A DNA stretch of 64,000 nt, from NCBI RefSeq assembly GCF_000341085.1, contig NZ_ANBA01000002.1, forward strand, positions 62,001 through 126,000, written 5' to 3'. The notes under the pieces were generated by a model. That model had not been told where the DNA came from, searched no databases, and was given only the letters and a program-made list of their open reading frames with translations. The position numbers were made by a program, and so were the translations under genes. The stretch comes from Nocardiopsis ganjiahuensis DSM 45031 (GTDB lineage: Bacteria > Actinomycetota > Actinomycetes > Streptosporangiales > Streptosporangiaceae). Positions 1 through 7,169 of this stretch are shown here, one piece after another (the stretch's first letter is position 1; each line of letters starts with the position of its first letter).

Positions 1-25
1 TCCCCCCGGCCGGCGGCAGGACCCC

Positions 26-1396
26 GTGACCGCCGAAGTGAGCTCTGCGCAGCCTCCGGTCCGCCTCTGGGCTCCCGGAAGCCGCATGCTGGTGGCCGGC
101 GTGTTCGTGCTGATGACCTTCATCGCCTTCGAGATCTTCGCCGTCACCACCGCCCTGCCGGTCGTGGCCCGGGACCTCGGTGCCGAGCGGTGGTACTCGC
201 TGGCCTTCGCGGCAGCGGTGACCACCGGTCTCGTGGGCATGACCCTCGGCGGCACATGGGCGGACCGGCACGGACCGCTGCGGCCCCTGCTGTTCGGCGG
301 GGCGGCGTTCCTGACCGGGCTCGCCCTGTGTGTGGCCGCACCCGGCATGGGTGTCTTCGTGGTCGGCCGACTGCTCCAGGGGATCGGCGGCGGCATCGAC
401 TCCGTGGTCCTGTACGTGGTCATCGCCCGGTTCGTGCACGAGGACGTACGTCCGCGCATGTTCGGGCTGCTGACCGCCGCGTGGCTGCTGCCGTCGGTCG
501 CCGGGCCGCTGGTCTCCGGACTCCTGGTGCAGGCGGTGCACTGGCGAATGGTGTTCGCGCTCGTGCTGGCCGGGTCCGCCGTCTCACTGTTGTGCCTGGT
601 GGGGGTGGTGCGTCACGCGGGGCCCGGCCACGGCGGGGGTTCGGTACTGGACCGGCGGGTGGTCTGGTCGATCGTCGGGGCCGCGGCGCTCCTGGGGCTC
701 CACCTGTCCGGGCAGCAGCCGGGAACCTGGTCGGCCCTGGGGACGGTGGTCAGCGTGGCCCTGGTCCTGGTCACGGCCGCCCGGCTACTGCCCAGGGGGA
801 CGCTGACCGCACGCGCGGGCATCCCCCGGCTGGTGGTCCTGCGCGCCCTGCTGGGCGGGGCCGCCGTCGCCGACGTCTACGTCCCGCTGTACCTCCAGGA
901 CGAACTGGGCTACGCTCCGGCGCTCTCCGGGCTGGTGATCGCGGTCGGGGCGCTGGGTTGGGCCCTGGGCGCCTGGCTCCAGGGGCGCACCCGTAGCCGT
1001 CCGCACCGCCCCGACCTTCTGTGGCGCGCCGCCGCACTGGTCCTCTGCGGCCCGGTGGGCGCCGCACTGATGGTCGCCGGGCTGGTCCCCGTCGTCGCGG
1101 CGGCCGGGGCCTTCGTCCTCATGGGTGTCGGCATGGGGATGGCCGTCCCGCAGATCAGTTCGACGGTGCTGGTGCTGTCCCCCGAGGAACTGCGGGGCCG
1201 CAACAGCTCGGCTCTCCAGGTCTCGGAGTCCGTGCTCACGTCCACCCTGATCGCGGTCACCGGGGCGGTGCTGGCCGCCGCGCACCTCGGCGGTTACCTG
1301 GCTGTCTACGCGCTGACCGGAGCGGTGGGGGCGCTGGCTCTGACCGTCGCACTCACCCTGCGCCCGGTCAGGGGCACCGCCGACGGGGGCGGGTGA
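26..1396 (+). CDS. MFS transporter, drug/metabolite exporter type
   Basis: A 456-residue polytopic membrane protein that reads as successive hydrophobic helices separated by short polar loops. The loop between helices 2 and 3 (GGTWADRHG, near residue 76) is the MFS motif A. RLLQGIGGG follows in the next helix region, as in DHA-type multidrug efflux proteins. It probably exports small amphipathic compounds by proton antiport; the substrate cannot be read from sequence. The GTG start at 26 is preceded by GGCAGGA at about 6 nt. The gene is convergent with ridA, with only 39 bp between them, and has no operon partner in the window. Family is confident, specificity unknown. Confidence 0.88.
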   Translation: MTAEVSSAQPPVRLWAPGSRMLVAGVFVLMTFIAFEIFAVTTALPVVARDLGAERWYSLAFAAAVTTGLVGMTLGGTWADRHGPLRPLLFGGAAFLTGLALCVAAPGMGVFVVGRLLQGIGGGIDSVVLYVVIARFVHEDVRPRMFGLLTAAWLLPSVAGPLVSGLLVQAVHWRMVFALVLAGSAVSLLCLVGVVRHAGPGHGGGSVLDRRVVWSIVGAAALLGLHLSGQQPGTWSALGTVVSVALVLVTAARLLPRGTLTARAGIPRLVVLRALLGGAAVADVYVPLYLQDELGYAPALSGLVIAVGALGWALGAWLQGRTRSRPHRPDLLWRAAALVLCGPVGAALMVAGLVPVVAAAGAFVLMGVGMGMAVPQISSTVLVLSPEELRGRNSSALQVSESVLTSTLIAVTGAVLAAAHLGGYLAVYALTGAVGALALTVALTLRPVRGTADGGG

Positions 1397-1404
1397 GGGC
1401 CAGG

Positions 1405-1424
1405 GGCCGAAAACGGGATCGGCC
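1405..1424. terminator. Short hairpin between convergent genes
   Basis: GGCCGA-N8-TCGGCC lies between the stops of the MFS gene and ridA. It is only six base pairs and has no T-tract, so it is a weak candidate bidirectional terminator. Confidence 0.35.
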
Positions 1425-1435
1425 CGCCCAGGAGG

Positions 1436-1828
1436 TCAGTCGGCGGCGAAGGCCTCCAGCTCCACGAGCAGCTCGGGGCGACCGAGGCGGCTGATCTCGG
1501 CGCAGACCCCGGGCGGGCGCACGTCGAAGGCGGCCAGCCGGTCCGCCATCATCTCCCCCGCCTCGGCGAAGAAGGCGTCCACGTCGGTGACGTAGGTGTT
1601 CATACGGACGATGTTCCCCAGACCCATCCCCGCCTTGCGCAGTACCGCCTCGACGTTGTCGAGGGCGGCCGCGGTCTGGGCGCGCATGTCGCCGGGGTGC
1701 AGCGACTCCCCCGTGGCAGAGACCGAGCACTGTCCGCTGACGAAGAGCAACCGCTGGTGCCCCTCGATGAGGACTCCGTGGTCCATGCCCTCCGGGTAGG
1801 TCCATGGGTTGACGGTGGTGCGGCGCAT
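1436..1828 (-). CDS. ridA: RidA family reactive-enamine deaminase
   Basis: A 130-residue protein of the YjgF/YER057c/UK114 family. Members hydrolyse reactive enamine/imine intermediates released by PLP enzymes, or act on related small amines, usually as cytosolic trimers. Length is normal. The core elements LLFVSGQ, then GNIVRMNTYVTDVD and RPPGVCAEIS fit the family. The arginine that normally contacts the substrate carboxylate (in RPP) is present at about residue 103. The ATG start has GGAAGG about 7 nt upstream. It is monocistronic. Several RidA subfamilies exist, so the exact substrate is open. Confidence 0.85.
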   Translation of the reverse strand: MRRTTVNPWTYPEGMDHGVLIEGHQRLLFVSGQCSVSATGESLHPGDMRAQTAAALDNVEAVLRKAGMGLGNIVRMNTYVTDVDAFFAEAGEMMADRLAAFDVRPPGVCAEISRLGRPELLVELEAFAAD

Positions 1829-1977
1829 GAGGAGGCCTTCCGGTAGGGGAACCTGACGGACGCCAACGCTAAAACCTCAAGGGGACTTCAGGTCAATACC
1901 CGCCCCCCCGGGGCCGGCTCCCGGGGGGGGGCGGACGGCGGTTCAGGTCCTGGTCGGGCCGGAGGCCGGGAGCGGGA

Positions 1978-2949
1978 TCAGAAGGGCCGGTCGCCGACAA
2001 TGGCGACGCGCTCGGCCACGCGCGGGTGGGGGTGGTAGTCGTTCACGGCGTAGTGCTGGGTGGCGCGGTTGTCCCAGAAGGCGATCGAGTTCCGCTCCCA
2101 CCGGAAGCGCACCTGGAACTCGGGGGTGTGCGCCTGCTGGAAGAGGAAGCGCAGCAGCTCGTCGCTCTCCGCGTCGTCCATCCCGACGATCCGGGTGGTG
2201 AAGGAGACGTTGACGAACAGCGTCCTGCGCCCGGTCTCGGGGTGGACGCGCACGACGGGGTGCTCGACCGGCGGGAACCGGTCCTGCCACGACAGCAGCC
2301 GGTCCCTGTCCAGGAAGCGGGAGAAGCCGGGGATCACGTCGTGGACGGCGGTACGCCCCTCGATCCGCTTCTTGACCTCCTCGGGAAGGTTGTCGTAGGC
2401 GGCGGCCATGTCCGCCCACAGGGTGTCGCCGCCGACCGGCGGGACCTCCACCAGGCGCAGGATCGCCCCGAGGGCGGGCGCCTCCCGCCAGGTGACGTCG
2501 GTGTGCCAGACGTTCTCGTAGCTGGGCGGGGCCTCGCCCTTCGCGAACCGGGCGACGTGGGCGTCGTCGCCCTGGTCGATGAACGGGTTGGTCTCCAGCT
2601 CGCCCCACAACCGGGCGATCTCCTGCTGGCGCGTGGAGTCGATGGGCTGGCCCCGGAAGAAGACCACCTTGAACTCCAGCAGCGCGCGGTTGAGCTCGGC
2701 GCGCAGCTCCTCGCCGATCTCCCGGCGCAGGTCGATGCCGTGGATCTCCGCCCCGATGAGGGCGCCGAGCGGCCGGACCTCGAACAGCTCGTAGGGGCGG
2801 GACACCTCGCCCTCGGGGAGTCGGCGCAGCGTGCGCGGCCCCTCGACCAGGGCGGTGTCCACGGCGCCGCTCTCACGAAGGGCGGGCTCGGCGGGCCGGG
2901 TGGCCTCGGCGGCCTCCGCTGCGGCTCTCGGGCTGAGGGTCGAACTCAT
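1978..2949 (-). CDS. TauD/TfdA family Fe(II)/2-oxoglutarate dioxygenase
   Basis: A 323-residue cytosolic dioxygenase. The iron facial triad is visible: H149-x-D151 in the WHTDVTW stretch and H299 near the end. R295 sits in the position that binds the 2-oxoglutarate carboxylate. FFRGQP near residue 97 is the usual strand before the active site. Family members oxidise taurine, alkylsulfonates, alkylsulfates or aryloxyacetates; the substrate is not decided here, although an alkylsulfatase gene lies elsewhere in the window (49.4 kb). The N-terminus is extended by about 50 Ala/Glu-rich residues compared with TauD. I chose the ATG at 2949; an upstream in-frame start at 3087 would add an unlikely Arg/Pro-rich leader. 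No transporter genes adjoin it. Confidence 0.85.
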   Translation of the reverse strand: MSSTLSPRAAAEAAEATRPAEPALRESGAVDTALVEGPRTLRRLPEGEVSRPYELFEVRPLGALIGAEIHGIDLRREIGEELRAELNRALLEFKVVFFRGQPIDSTRQQEIARLWGELETNPFIDQGDDAHVARFAKGEAPPSYENVWHTDVTWREAPALGAILRLVEVPPVGGDTLWADMAAAYDNLPEEVKKRIEGRTAVHDVIPGFSRFLDRDRLLSWQDRFPPVEHPVVRVHPETGRRTLFVNVSFTTRIVGMDDAESDELLRFLFQQAHTPEFQVRFRWERNSIAFWDNRATQHYAVNDYHPHPRVAERVAIVGDRPF

Positions 2950-3407
2950 ATTCTCTGTCTTTCTGGTCGGGAATAACGGCAATGCGGTCGCTGGAGGGAG
3001 GAACTGAGTCACGGGTTCGAAGGAACCGGAACGGAGGCCGGCCGAGGCCGTCGGCGGGACGGCCCGGACGGTCCGGAGAAAGCGCACTGGACGGTCGGCG
3101 GCCCCACCGGAGCAGGGCTCACGGAGCGGAAGGGACGCGCCGGAGGATCAACGGCGCGGAGGGGAACCCAGGCGTCCGCGGCGCAGGATGATGCCCGGCG
3201 TGCCGCGACGCGCCCTGTCAGCGGCCCTGGCGGACCGGCTGGCGGTCGGGCGGCTCAACAAGGGGGTTCTCATAGCTGTGAGGGTGGGGCACCGTGCGCC
3301 GTCTGTCAACCGTCCCAGGTCCCGGCCTCCCCACCCGCAACAGGGTTTCCGACCCGGCGAACCGGCTCGGGCAGTCCTCTCCGTAGGATTCCCGTGATCC
3401 CGTCCAC
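2950..3407. other. Gene-free spacer upstream of the dioxygenase
   Basis: 458 bp with no supported gene. It should carry the promoter of the leftward dioxygenase and of the small rightward ORF at 3408. A 41-codon leftward ORF at 3148-3273 begins like actinobacterial sulfur leader peptides but lacks their cysteine signature, so I do not call it. I see no riboswitch or strong hairpin. Confidence 0.5.
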
Positions 3408-3608
3408 GTGCCGGAGCGGCGCGAACACTTCACCACGCGGGACACGACCACCGCCGAGGTTCTCGTCAAGGGGTTGAGCGACCACACCGTCATCACCTTC
3501 GACACCGACGAAGGGACCTGGACGATGGCGGTGGTCGGCATCGACCTCCCCGTGGTCTGGGAAGCCCTCACGGGCACCGAGTACCCACCGGCAGGAGCAG
3601 CGCGGTGA
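3408..3608 (+). CDS. Small hypothetical protein (66 aa)
   Basis: A 66-residue soluble protein of unknown family starting at GTG. Codon third positions are strongly G/C, as in neighbouring genes, which argues for real coding. The middle (VLVKGLSDHTVITFDTDEGTWTM) alternates hydrophobic and polar residues as in a small beta-sheet, and no signal peptide or cysteine is seen. Its last 41 bp overlap, tail to tail, the 3' end of the phosphatase gene on the other strand. No function can be assigned, and no clear ribosome binding site precedes the start, so the start is uncertain. Confidence 0.5.
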   Translation: MPERREHFTTRDTTTAEVLVKGLSDHTVITFDTDEGTWTMAVVGIDLPVVWEALTGTEYPPAGAAR

Positions 3609-4413
3609 CGTTGTCGTGCCCGCCCCGGTCCAGGGCGTGTCCGACCAGGCCGCGGGCGGCCGGCAGGAACGAGTTCCGGGGCCAGGGGTGCGGGATCGCG
3701 GCCCGGAGGTCCTCCGCCGCGGGGAGATAGCGGGTCAGGCCGTCGGTGCACAGCAGGAGCGCCCCCGGGCCCGTGGGGCGCAGGCTTCGGACGCCCGGTT
3801 CGCCCGGTTCCGCGTCGGCGCCCAGCCACGCCGAGATCGCGCCGAACTCCCCGGCGTCGTCCTCGGTCAGCGGCAGGGCCGGGCCGCCACGTTCCGGGAG
3901 CCAGTAGGCGCGGCTGTCCCCGACCCAGGCCACCCACAGGCCCTCGGGTCCGACCGCGCCCGCCACGTAGGTGCAGGCGGGCGCGGTGGGTTCGGTGCCC
4001 GCCAGGGCGGCGACGGCCTGACCGGCACGCGCGACGGAGCGGCACAGAGCGGTTTCGGGAAGGTCCCCGGCGGTCAGCCGCTCGGCCAGGGCTGCGCCGC
4101 CGACCTCCACCGCGAGCTGTGCGGCGCGTTCGGCCCGAGGCGACATGGACACCCCGTCGCAGACCACCCCGACCGTCCACGCCCGTGTGTTTCCCGAAGT
4201 CTCGGGCCCTCGGGCACCGCCCGCGTCGACGACGGTGAGCGCGTCCGCGTTGACCCCGCGCCGCAGTCCGCGGTCGCTCACCCCCGCGGCGCCGCCGGGC
4301 CCGGTGACCTCCATGCGCAGTCGGAAGTCCGGTTGGTCCGCGCCGCAGTCCCAGCAGTGGCCGTCGGGGGCGACCGTCCCTTCACACGCGACACATCCCG
4401 GGCTCCGGTTCAT
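3568..4413 (-). CDS. PP2C-family serine/threonine phosphatase with N-terminal zinc ribbon
   Basis: A 281-residue protein. Residues 7-23 hold C-x2-C-x9-C-x2-C, a zinc-ribbon pattern. The rest is a PP2C (PPM) domain: RRGVNADA (51-58), the metal aspartate in CDG (86-87), GDSRAY (165-170), LLLCTDGL with metal aspartate 224, and the terminal DN-x-T (267-269). These are the residues that bind the Mn/Mg pair, so it should be an active cytosolic phospho-Ser/Thr phosphatase. Such proteins often oppose Hanks-type kinases next to them. None is present here, so its partner kinase lies elsewhere. The ATG at 4413 was preferred because the zinc ribbon starts right after it. Confidence 0.82.
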   Translation of the reverse strand: MNRSPGCVACEGTVAPDGHCWDCGADQPDFRLRMEVTGPGGAAGVSDRGLRRGVNADALTVVDAGGARGPETSGNTRAWTVGVVCDGVSMSPRAERAAQLAVEVGGAALAERLTAGDLPETALCRSVARAGQAVAALAGTEPTAPACTYVAGAVGPEGLWVAWVGDSRAYWLPERGGPALPLTEDDAGEFGAISAWLGADAEPGEPGVRSLRPTGPGALLLCTDGLTRYLPAAEDLRAAIPHPWPRNSFLPAARGLVGHALDRGGHDNVTALLLPVGTRCP

Positions 4414-4474
4414 TCCCGGGATTCTCCCACTGGGCCCCGGCCCCGGGAAGGCCCCGTCCGGTGATCTTCCGCCC

Positions 4475-4654
4475 GTGGCCGACGACCTGACCGCAGAGGC
4501 CTTCGCGGCCCGACTGGACACCCACCGCAGTGACGGGGTGATGCTGCGCTCCGCGGGCGGCTCGAGGCCTTCCTGGAGGCCCACGTGGCCCGGCCCTCGG
4601 GCCCTCTGCTGCGCGCGGCGATCGAGAAACTCCCACCGGAACAGCGAGCTCACT
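4475..4654 (+). pseudogene. Remnant of a DNA alkylation repair (AlkD-like) gene
   Basis: From the GTG at 4475 one frame reads MADDLTAEAFAARLDTHRSD, resembling the N-terminus of AlkD-type HEAT-repeat DNA glycosylases. It then jumps to GVMLRSAGG, resembling the WMLREAG segment near their C-terminus. From 4561, in another frame, LEAFLEAH and AIEKLPPEQRAH match the usual C-terminal helices. So roughly 150 internal codons are missing and there is a frameshift near 4558. The identification rests on remembered family sequence, not a search. It lies head to head with the phosphatase gene, 61 bp away. Confidence 0.55.
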
Positions 4655-4710
4655 GCCGGGGACCGCGCACGTGCGCCGGGGGCCACAGGCATACCCACCG
4701 AACCCGGACA

Positions 4711-4735
4711 TTAAGGTAGGCGTGCCTCACCTTAG
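4711..4735 (+). promoter_or_regulatory. IdeR/DmdR-type iron box
   Basis: An imperfect palindrome built from AAGGTAGGC and GCCTCACCTT. It resembles the actinobacterial iron box TTAGGTTAGGCTCACCTAA and ends 14 bp before the siderophore-binding lipoprotein gene. It should place that gene under iron repression by a DtxR-family regulator. Confidence 0.75.
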
Positions 4736-4749
4736 TCGAACGGAGCACC

Positions 4750-5748
4750 ATGTCCCCCGGCCCCGCCCCGCGCTCGATCGCGTGCGCCCTCGTCGCCCTC
4801 CTCCCCCTCACCGCCTGCGGAACCGCCGACGACGGCCCTCCGGAGACCGGCTCCGCTTCGCGGACGGCGGAGGGCGCCTTCCCCGTGACCATCGAGCACG
4901 AGTTCGGCAGCACCACCGTCGAGGAGGAGCCCGAGCGGGTGGTCACCCTCGGGGTCACGGACGCCGACGCGGTCCTCGCCCTGGACCTCGTCCCGGTCGG
5001 CAACACCGGCTACACCTTCTACGAGTCCGGCCTCGGCCCGTGGACCGACGAACTGGTCGAGGGCGCCGAGCTGACCCGGATCGATTCTGACTCCGAGCCC
5101 AACATCGAACAGATCGCCAACCTCGCGCCCGACCTCATCATCGGCGTCTCCGCCGGGTTCGACGAGGCCGTCTACGAGAGCCTCTCCCAGATCGCCCCCG
5201 TGGTCGCCCGCCCCTCCGGGACCGCCGCCTACACCGTGCCCCGCGACGAGGCGACGGAGGTCATCGCCACCGCGCTCGGCCGCCCGGAGGAGGGCGCCGC
5301 CCTCAACGAGGCCACCGACGCGCTCGTCGAGCAGGCGCGCGCCGAGTACCCGGAGTTCGAGGGGCTGACCGGGACCGCGGTCCTGCCCTACGACGGCAAG
5401 TACGGCGCCTACCTGCCCGGGGACGCCCGCGGCCGGTTCCTCATGTCGCTCGGTTTCGTCATCCCCGAGGCCGTCACCGAGCAGGACAGCGGCGACGAGT
5501 TCTTCGTGGAACTGTCGTCGGAGCGCGTGGACCTGCTCGACGGTGACCTGCTGCTCGTGATGAGCGACGACGAGGACTTCGACATCACCGAGGGTTCCAG
5601 CGTGTTCGACACCCTCGACGTGGTGCGTGAGGACGCCGTCGTCACCACCACCCTGGACGAGCGCGGCGCCGTCACCTACAACTCCGTGCTGTCCGTGCCG
5701 TACGCGCTGGAACACCTGGCGCCGCGGATCGACGAAGCCCTCTCCTAG
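4750..5748 (+). CDS. Iron-siderophore ABC transporter substrate-binding lipoprotein
   Basis: A 332-residue lipoprotein of the FecB/FhuD/BtuF-type class III binding proteins. The signal peptide ends in the lipobox LTAC with Cys23 as the lipidated residue. The mature part starts with the family's strand pattern (TIEHEFGSTTVEEEPERVVTL), followed by the ADAVLALDLVPVG and NIEQIANLAPDLII segments typical of ferric-siderophore binders. It should capture a ferric siderophore outside the membrane and deliver it to FecCD/FhuBG permeases, which are not adjacent. The iron box upstream supports iron-regulated expression. The ATG is preceded by GGAG at 5 nt. The siderophore is not predictable. Confidence 0.9.
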   Translation: MSPGPAPRSIACALVALLPLTACGTADDGPPETGSASRTAEGAFPVTIEHEFGSTTVEEEPERVVTLGVTDADAVLALDLVPVGNTGYTFYESGLGPWTDELVEGAELTRIDSDSEPNIEQIANLAPDLIIGVSAGFDEAVYESLSQIAPVVARPSGTAAYTVPRDEATEVIATALGRPEEGAALNEATDALVEQARAEYPEFEGLTGTAVLPYDGKYGAYLPGDARGRFLMSLGFVIPEAVTEQDSGDEFFVELSSERVDLLDGDLLLVMSDDEDFDITEGSSVFDTLDVVREDAVVTTTLDERGAVTYNSVLSVPYALEHLAPRIDEALS

Positions 5749-5751
5749 AGG

Positions 5752-5767
5752 GCCCGAAGGTCGGGCG
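5752..5767 (+). terminator. Short hairpin after siderophore-binding gene
   Basis: GCCCGA-AGG-TCGGGC starts within a few bases of the stop codon of the lipoprotein gene. It has a six-pair stem and no U-tract, so it is a plausible but weak terminator. Confidence 0.4.
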
Positions 5768-5873
5768 CGGGGGCAGGGGTACGAGGGCAGTGGTGCGGGC
5801 AGCGCGGAGGGCCGTGGGACCCGCGAAAGAGGATGCGGTGCGGCGCCCGATCCGGTAGAACGGTTGGTTCCGT

Positions 5874-5892
5874 CACCGGCACCGTGCCGGTG
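5874..5892 (+). promoter_or_regulatory. Perfect inverted repeat in the 5' leader
   Basis: CACCGGCAC-C-GTGCCGGTG, a perfect palindrome just upstream of the strong ribosome binding site of the 19-codon ORF. It could be an operator or an RNA hairpin. The second copy of the module does not have it. Confidence 0.4.
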
Positions 5893-5920
5893 CATCTTCG
5901 AGGAAGAGGAGGGATAAGCG

Positions 5921-5980
5921 ATGGACATGCTTATCACCGTCACCACGCCCGAGTTCCACCGGTCGGCGGACCACCGCTGA
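5921..5980 (+). CDS. 19-residue leader-type peptide ending Asp-His-Arg
   Basis: ATG with a near-perfect Shine-Dalgarno (AGGAGGG, 7 nt upstream) opens a 20-codon frame encoding MDMLITVTTPEFHRSADHR and ending in TGA. The 37-nt gap to the GNAT gene and the much stronger ribosome binding site suggest a translated leader or a peptide partner. The same arrangement recurs at 28735 with a different peptide sharing the I-T segment and the D-H-R terminus. The last 12 nucleotides (GACCACCGCTGA) are identical in both copies. Translation is inferred from the ribosome binding site; the function is unknown. Confidence 0.6.
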   Translation: MDMLITVTTPEFHRSADHR

Positions 5981-5984
5981 CCCG
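5961..5984 (+). promoter_or_regulatory. RNA hairpin across the leader's last codons and stop
   Basis: GGTCGGCGG pairs with CCGCTGACC around an ACCA loop: nine pairs including one G-U. The right arm contains the CGC codon and the UGA stop of the leader. An equivalent hairpin with the same right arm and loop lies at 28768-28793. Confidence 0.5.
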
Positions 5985-6017
5985 CTGAAGTTTCGGGCGC
6001 TCTCACTGGAGTGTGCC

Positions 6018-6980
6018 TTGACCACCGAACAGCACCACAGCCTCACCCTGCGCCCGATCACCGGGCGCGCGGAGCTCGACCTCTTCAACCGGCTCCCCTA
6101 CACCCTCAACCACGAGCTCGCCGACGACCTCGACTCCGGACGGCGCCGCCCCGAGTGGATGTGGGTCGCCCTGCGCGGCGACCGGCTCGTCGCCCGGGCC
6201 GCCTGGTGGACCTCGTCGGGCGGCGACACCCCCTCGCTGCTGGACATCCTCGACGTCGACGACGATGACTCCCCTCCGGAGGCCTCCGGCCGTGTCGACA
6301 CCGCGGAACAGCTCCTGCGCACCGCCATGGCCCGTGTCCTGTCCCCGGGCACCCCACCGCCCAACCACATCCGCTTCGTCCCCCGTGACTGGCGTGCGGA
6401 ACCGGCGACCGAACGGCCGGTCCAGGAGCGGTTGGCCGCCCTGGAACGGACCGGGGCCCGCGTGCTCGTGGAACGGGTCCGCTTCGAGTGGCGCCCCGGG
6501 ACACCCGTCCCGCCGCCGAGCGGGCGACTGCTGTTCCGCCGGATCCGGGACGCCGAGGAGCTCCTGGGCCTGATGGTCCGCGTCCTGGACGGCACCCTGG
6601 ACGCGCACAGCCTCGCCGGCCTCACCCGGCTGACCGCCCGGCAGGAGGCCGAGCGGATGTTCGAGGACGAACTCGCCCGGTACACCAGTCCGAGGGACTG
6701 GTGGCGGATCGCGACGCTGCCCGACGGCACGCCCGTCGGGTTCGCCACCCCCGCGCGCAACGAGTACAACCCGGTGATCGGCTACCTCGCGGTCCTGCCG
6801 GAGCACCGGGGAAACGGGTACATCGACGACATCCTCGCCGAGGGCACACGTCTCCTGGCCGGTCTGGGCGTTCCCCGCATCAGGGCGGCGACGGACGTGG
6901 GCAACGTCCCGATGGTCAACGCCTTCCTGCGGGCCGGGTACGCCGACTCCGAGCGCGCCATCCACACGACCTGGGAGTGA
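6018..6980 (+). CDS. GNAT family N-acetyltransferase (copy 1 of a duplicated module)
   Basis: A 320-residue protein starting at TTG, with GGAG about 8 nt upstream. The C-terminal third is a GNAT fold: VIGYLAVLPEHRGNGYIDD near residue 262 is the acetyl-CoA pyrophosphate loop (R-G-N-G), followed by the DVGNVPMVNAFLRAGY region. The N-terminal half begins LTLRPITGRAELDLFNRLPY and may be a second, degenerate GNAT domain, as in Eis- or MshD-like proteins. Over the first 56 aligned residues 41 are identical to the protein at 28827. The acceptor is unknown; small amines, antibiotics or peptide N-termini are all possible. A Cas6e-like gene follows after a terminator. Confidence 0.8.
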   Translation: MTTEQHHSLTLRPITGRAELDLFNRLPYTLNHELADDLDSGRRRPEWMWVALRGDRLVARAAWWTSSGGDTPSLLDILDVDDDDSPPEASGRVDTAEQLLRTAMARVLSPGTPPPNHIRFVPRDWRAEPATERPVQERLAALERTGARVLVERVRFEWRPGTPVPPPSGRLLFRRIRDAEELLGLMVRVLDGTLDAHSLAGLTRLTARQEAERMFEDELARYTSPRDWWRIATLPDGTPVGFATPARNEYNPVIGYLAVLPEHRGNGYIDDILAEGTRLLAGLGVPRIRAATDVGNVPMVNAFLRAGYADSERAIHTTWE

Positions 6981-7041
6981 CAGCGGGCGGCACGTCGGCG
7001 GTGTCCCGGGCGCCGAAGCGGCGCGCGGGGCACTGACGCAG

Positions 7042-7074
7042 CGAGGGGTGGGCTGACCAGGGGCCCACCCCTCG
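7042..7074 (+). terminator. Strong terminator hairpin
   Basis: CGAGGGGTGGGC and GCCCACCCCTCG form a perfect 12-bp stem with a 9-nt loop, 62 bp after the GNAT stop. It separates the GNAT gene from the Cas6e-like gene. Confidence 0.7.
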
Positions 7075-7169
7075 TAGGCTGAAAGCCTCACCGCGGGTCC
7101 GGGACTCTCCCTTCGACCCGTGTCCGCACACGTTCCCCGCCCCGGCGGGACGACCCAGATCGGAAATCC

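Noticed and set aside
3148..3273. 41-codon leftward ORF opening MRTPLLSRP, reminiscent of actinobacterial sulfur-gene leader peptides, upstream of the TauD-like gene
   Set aside because: The conserved RHVDL and cysteine codons are missing and there is no ribosome binding site or attenuator hairpin.
4732..6006. Open frame of 424 codons on the minus strand
   Set aside because: Antisense to the siderophore-binding lipoprotein, no domain and no ribosome binding site.
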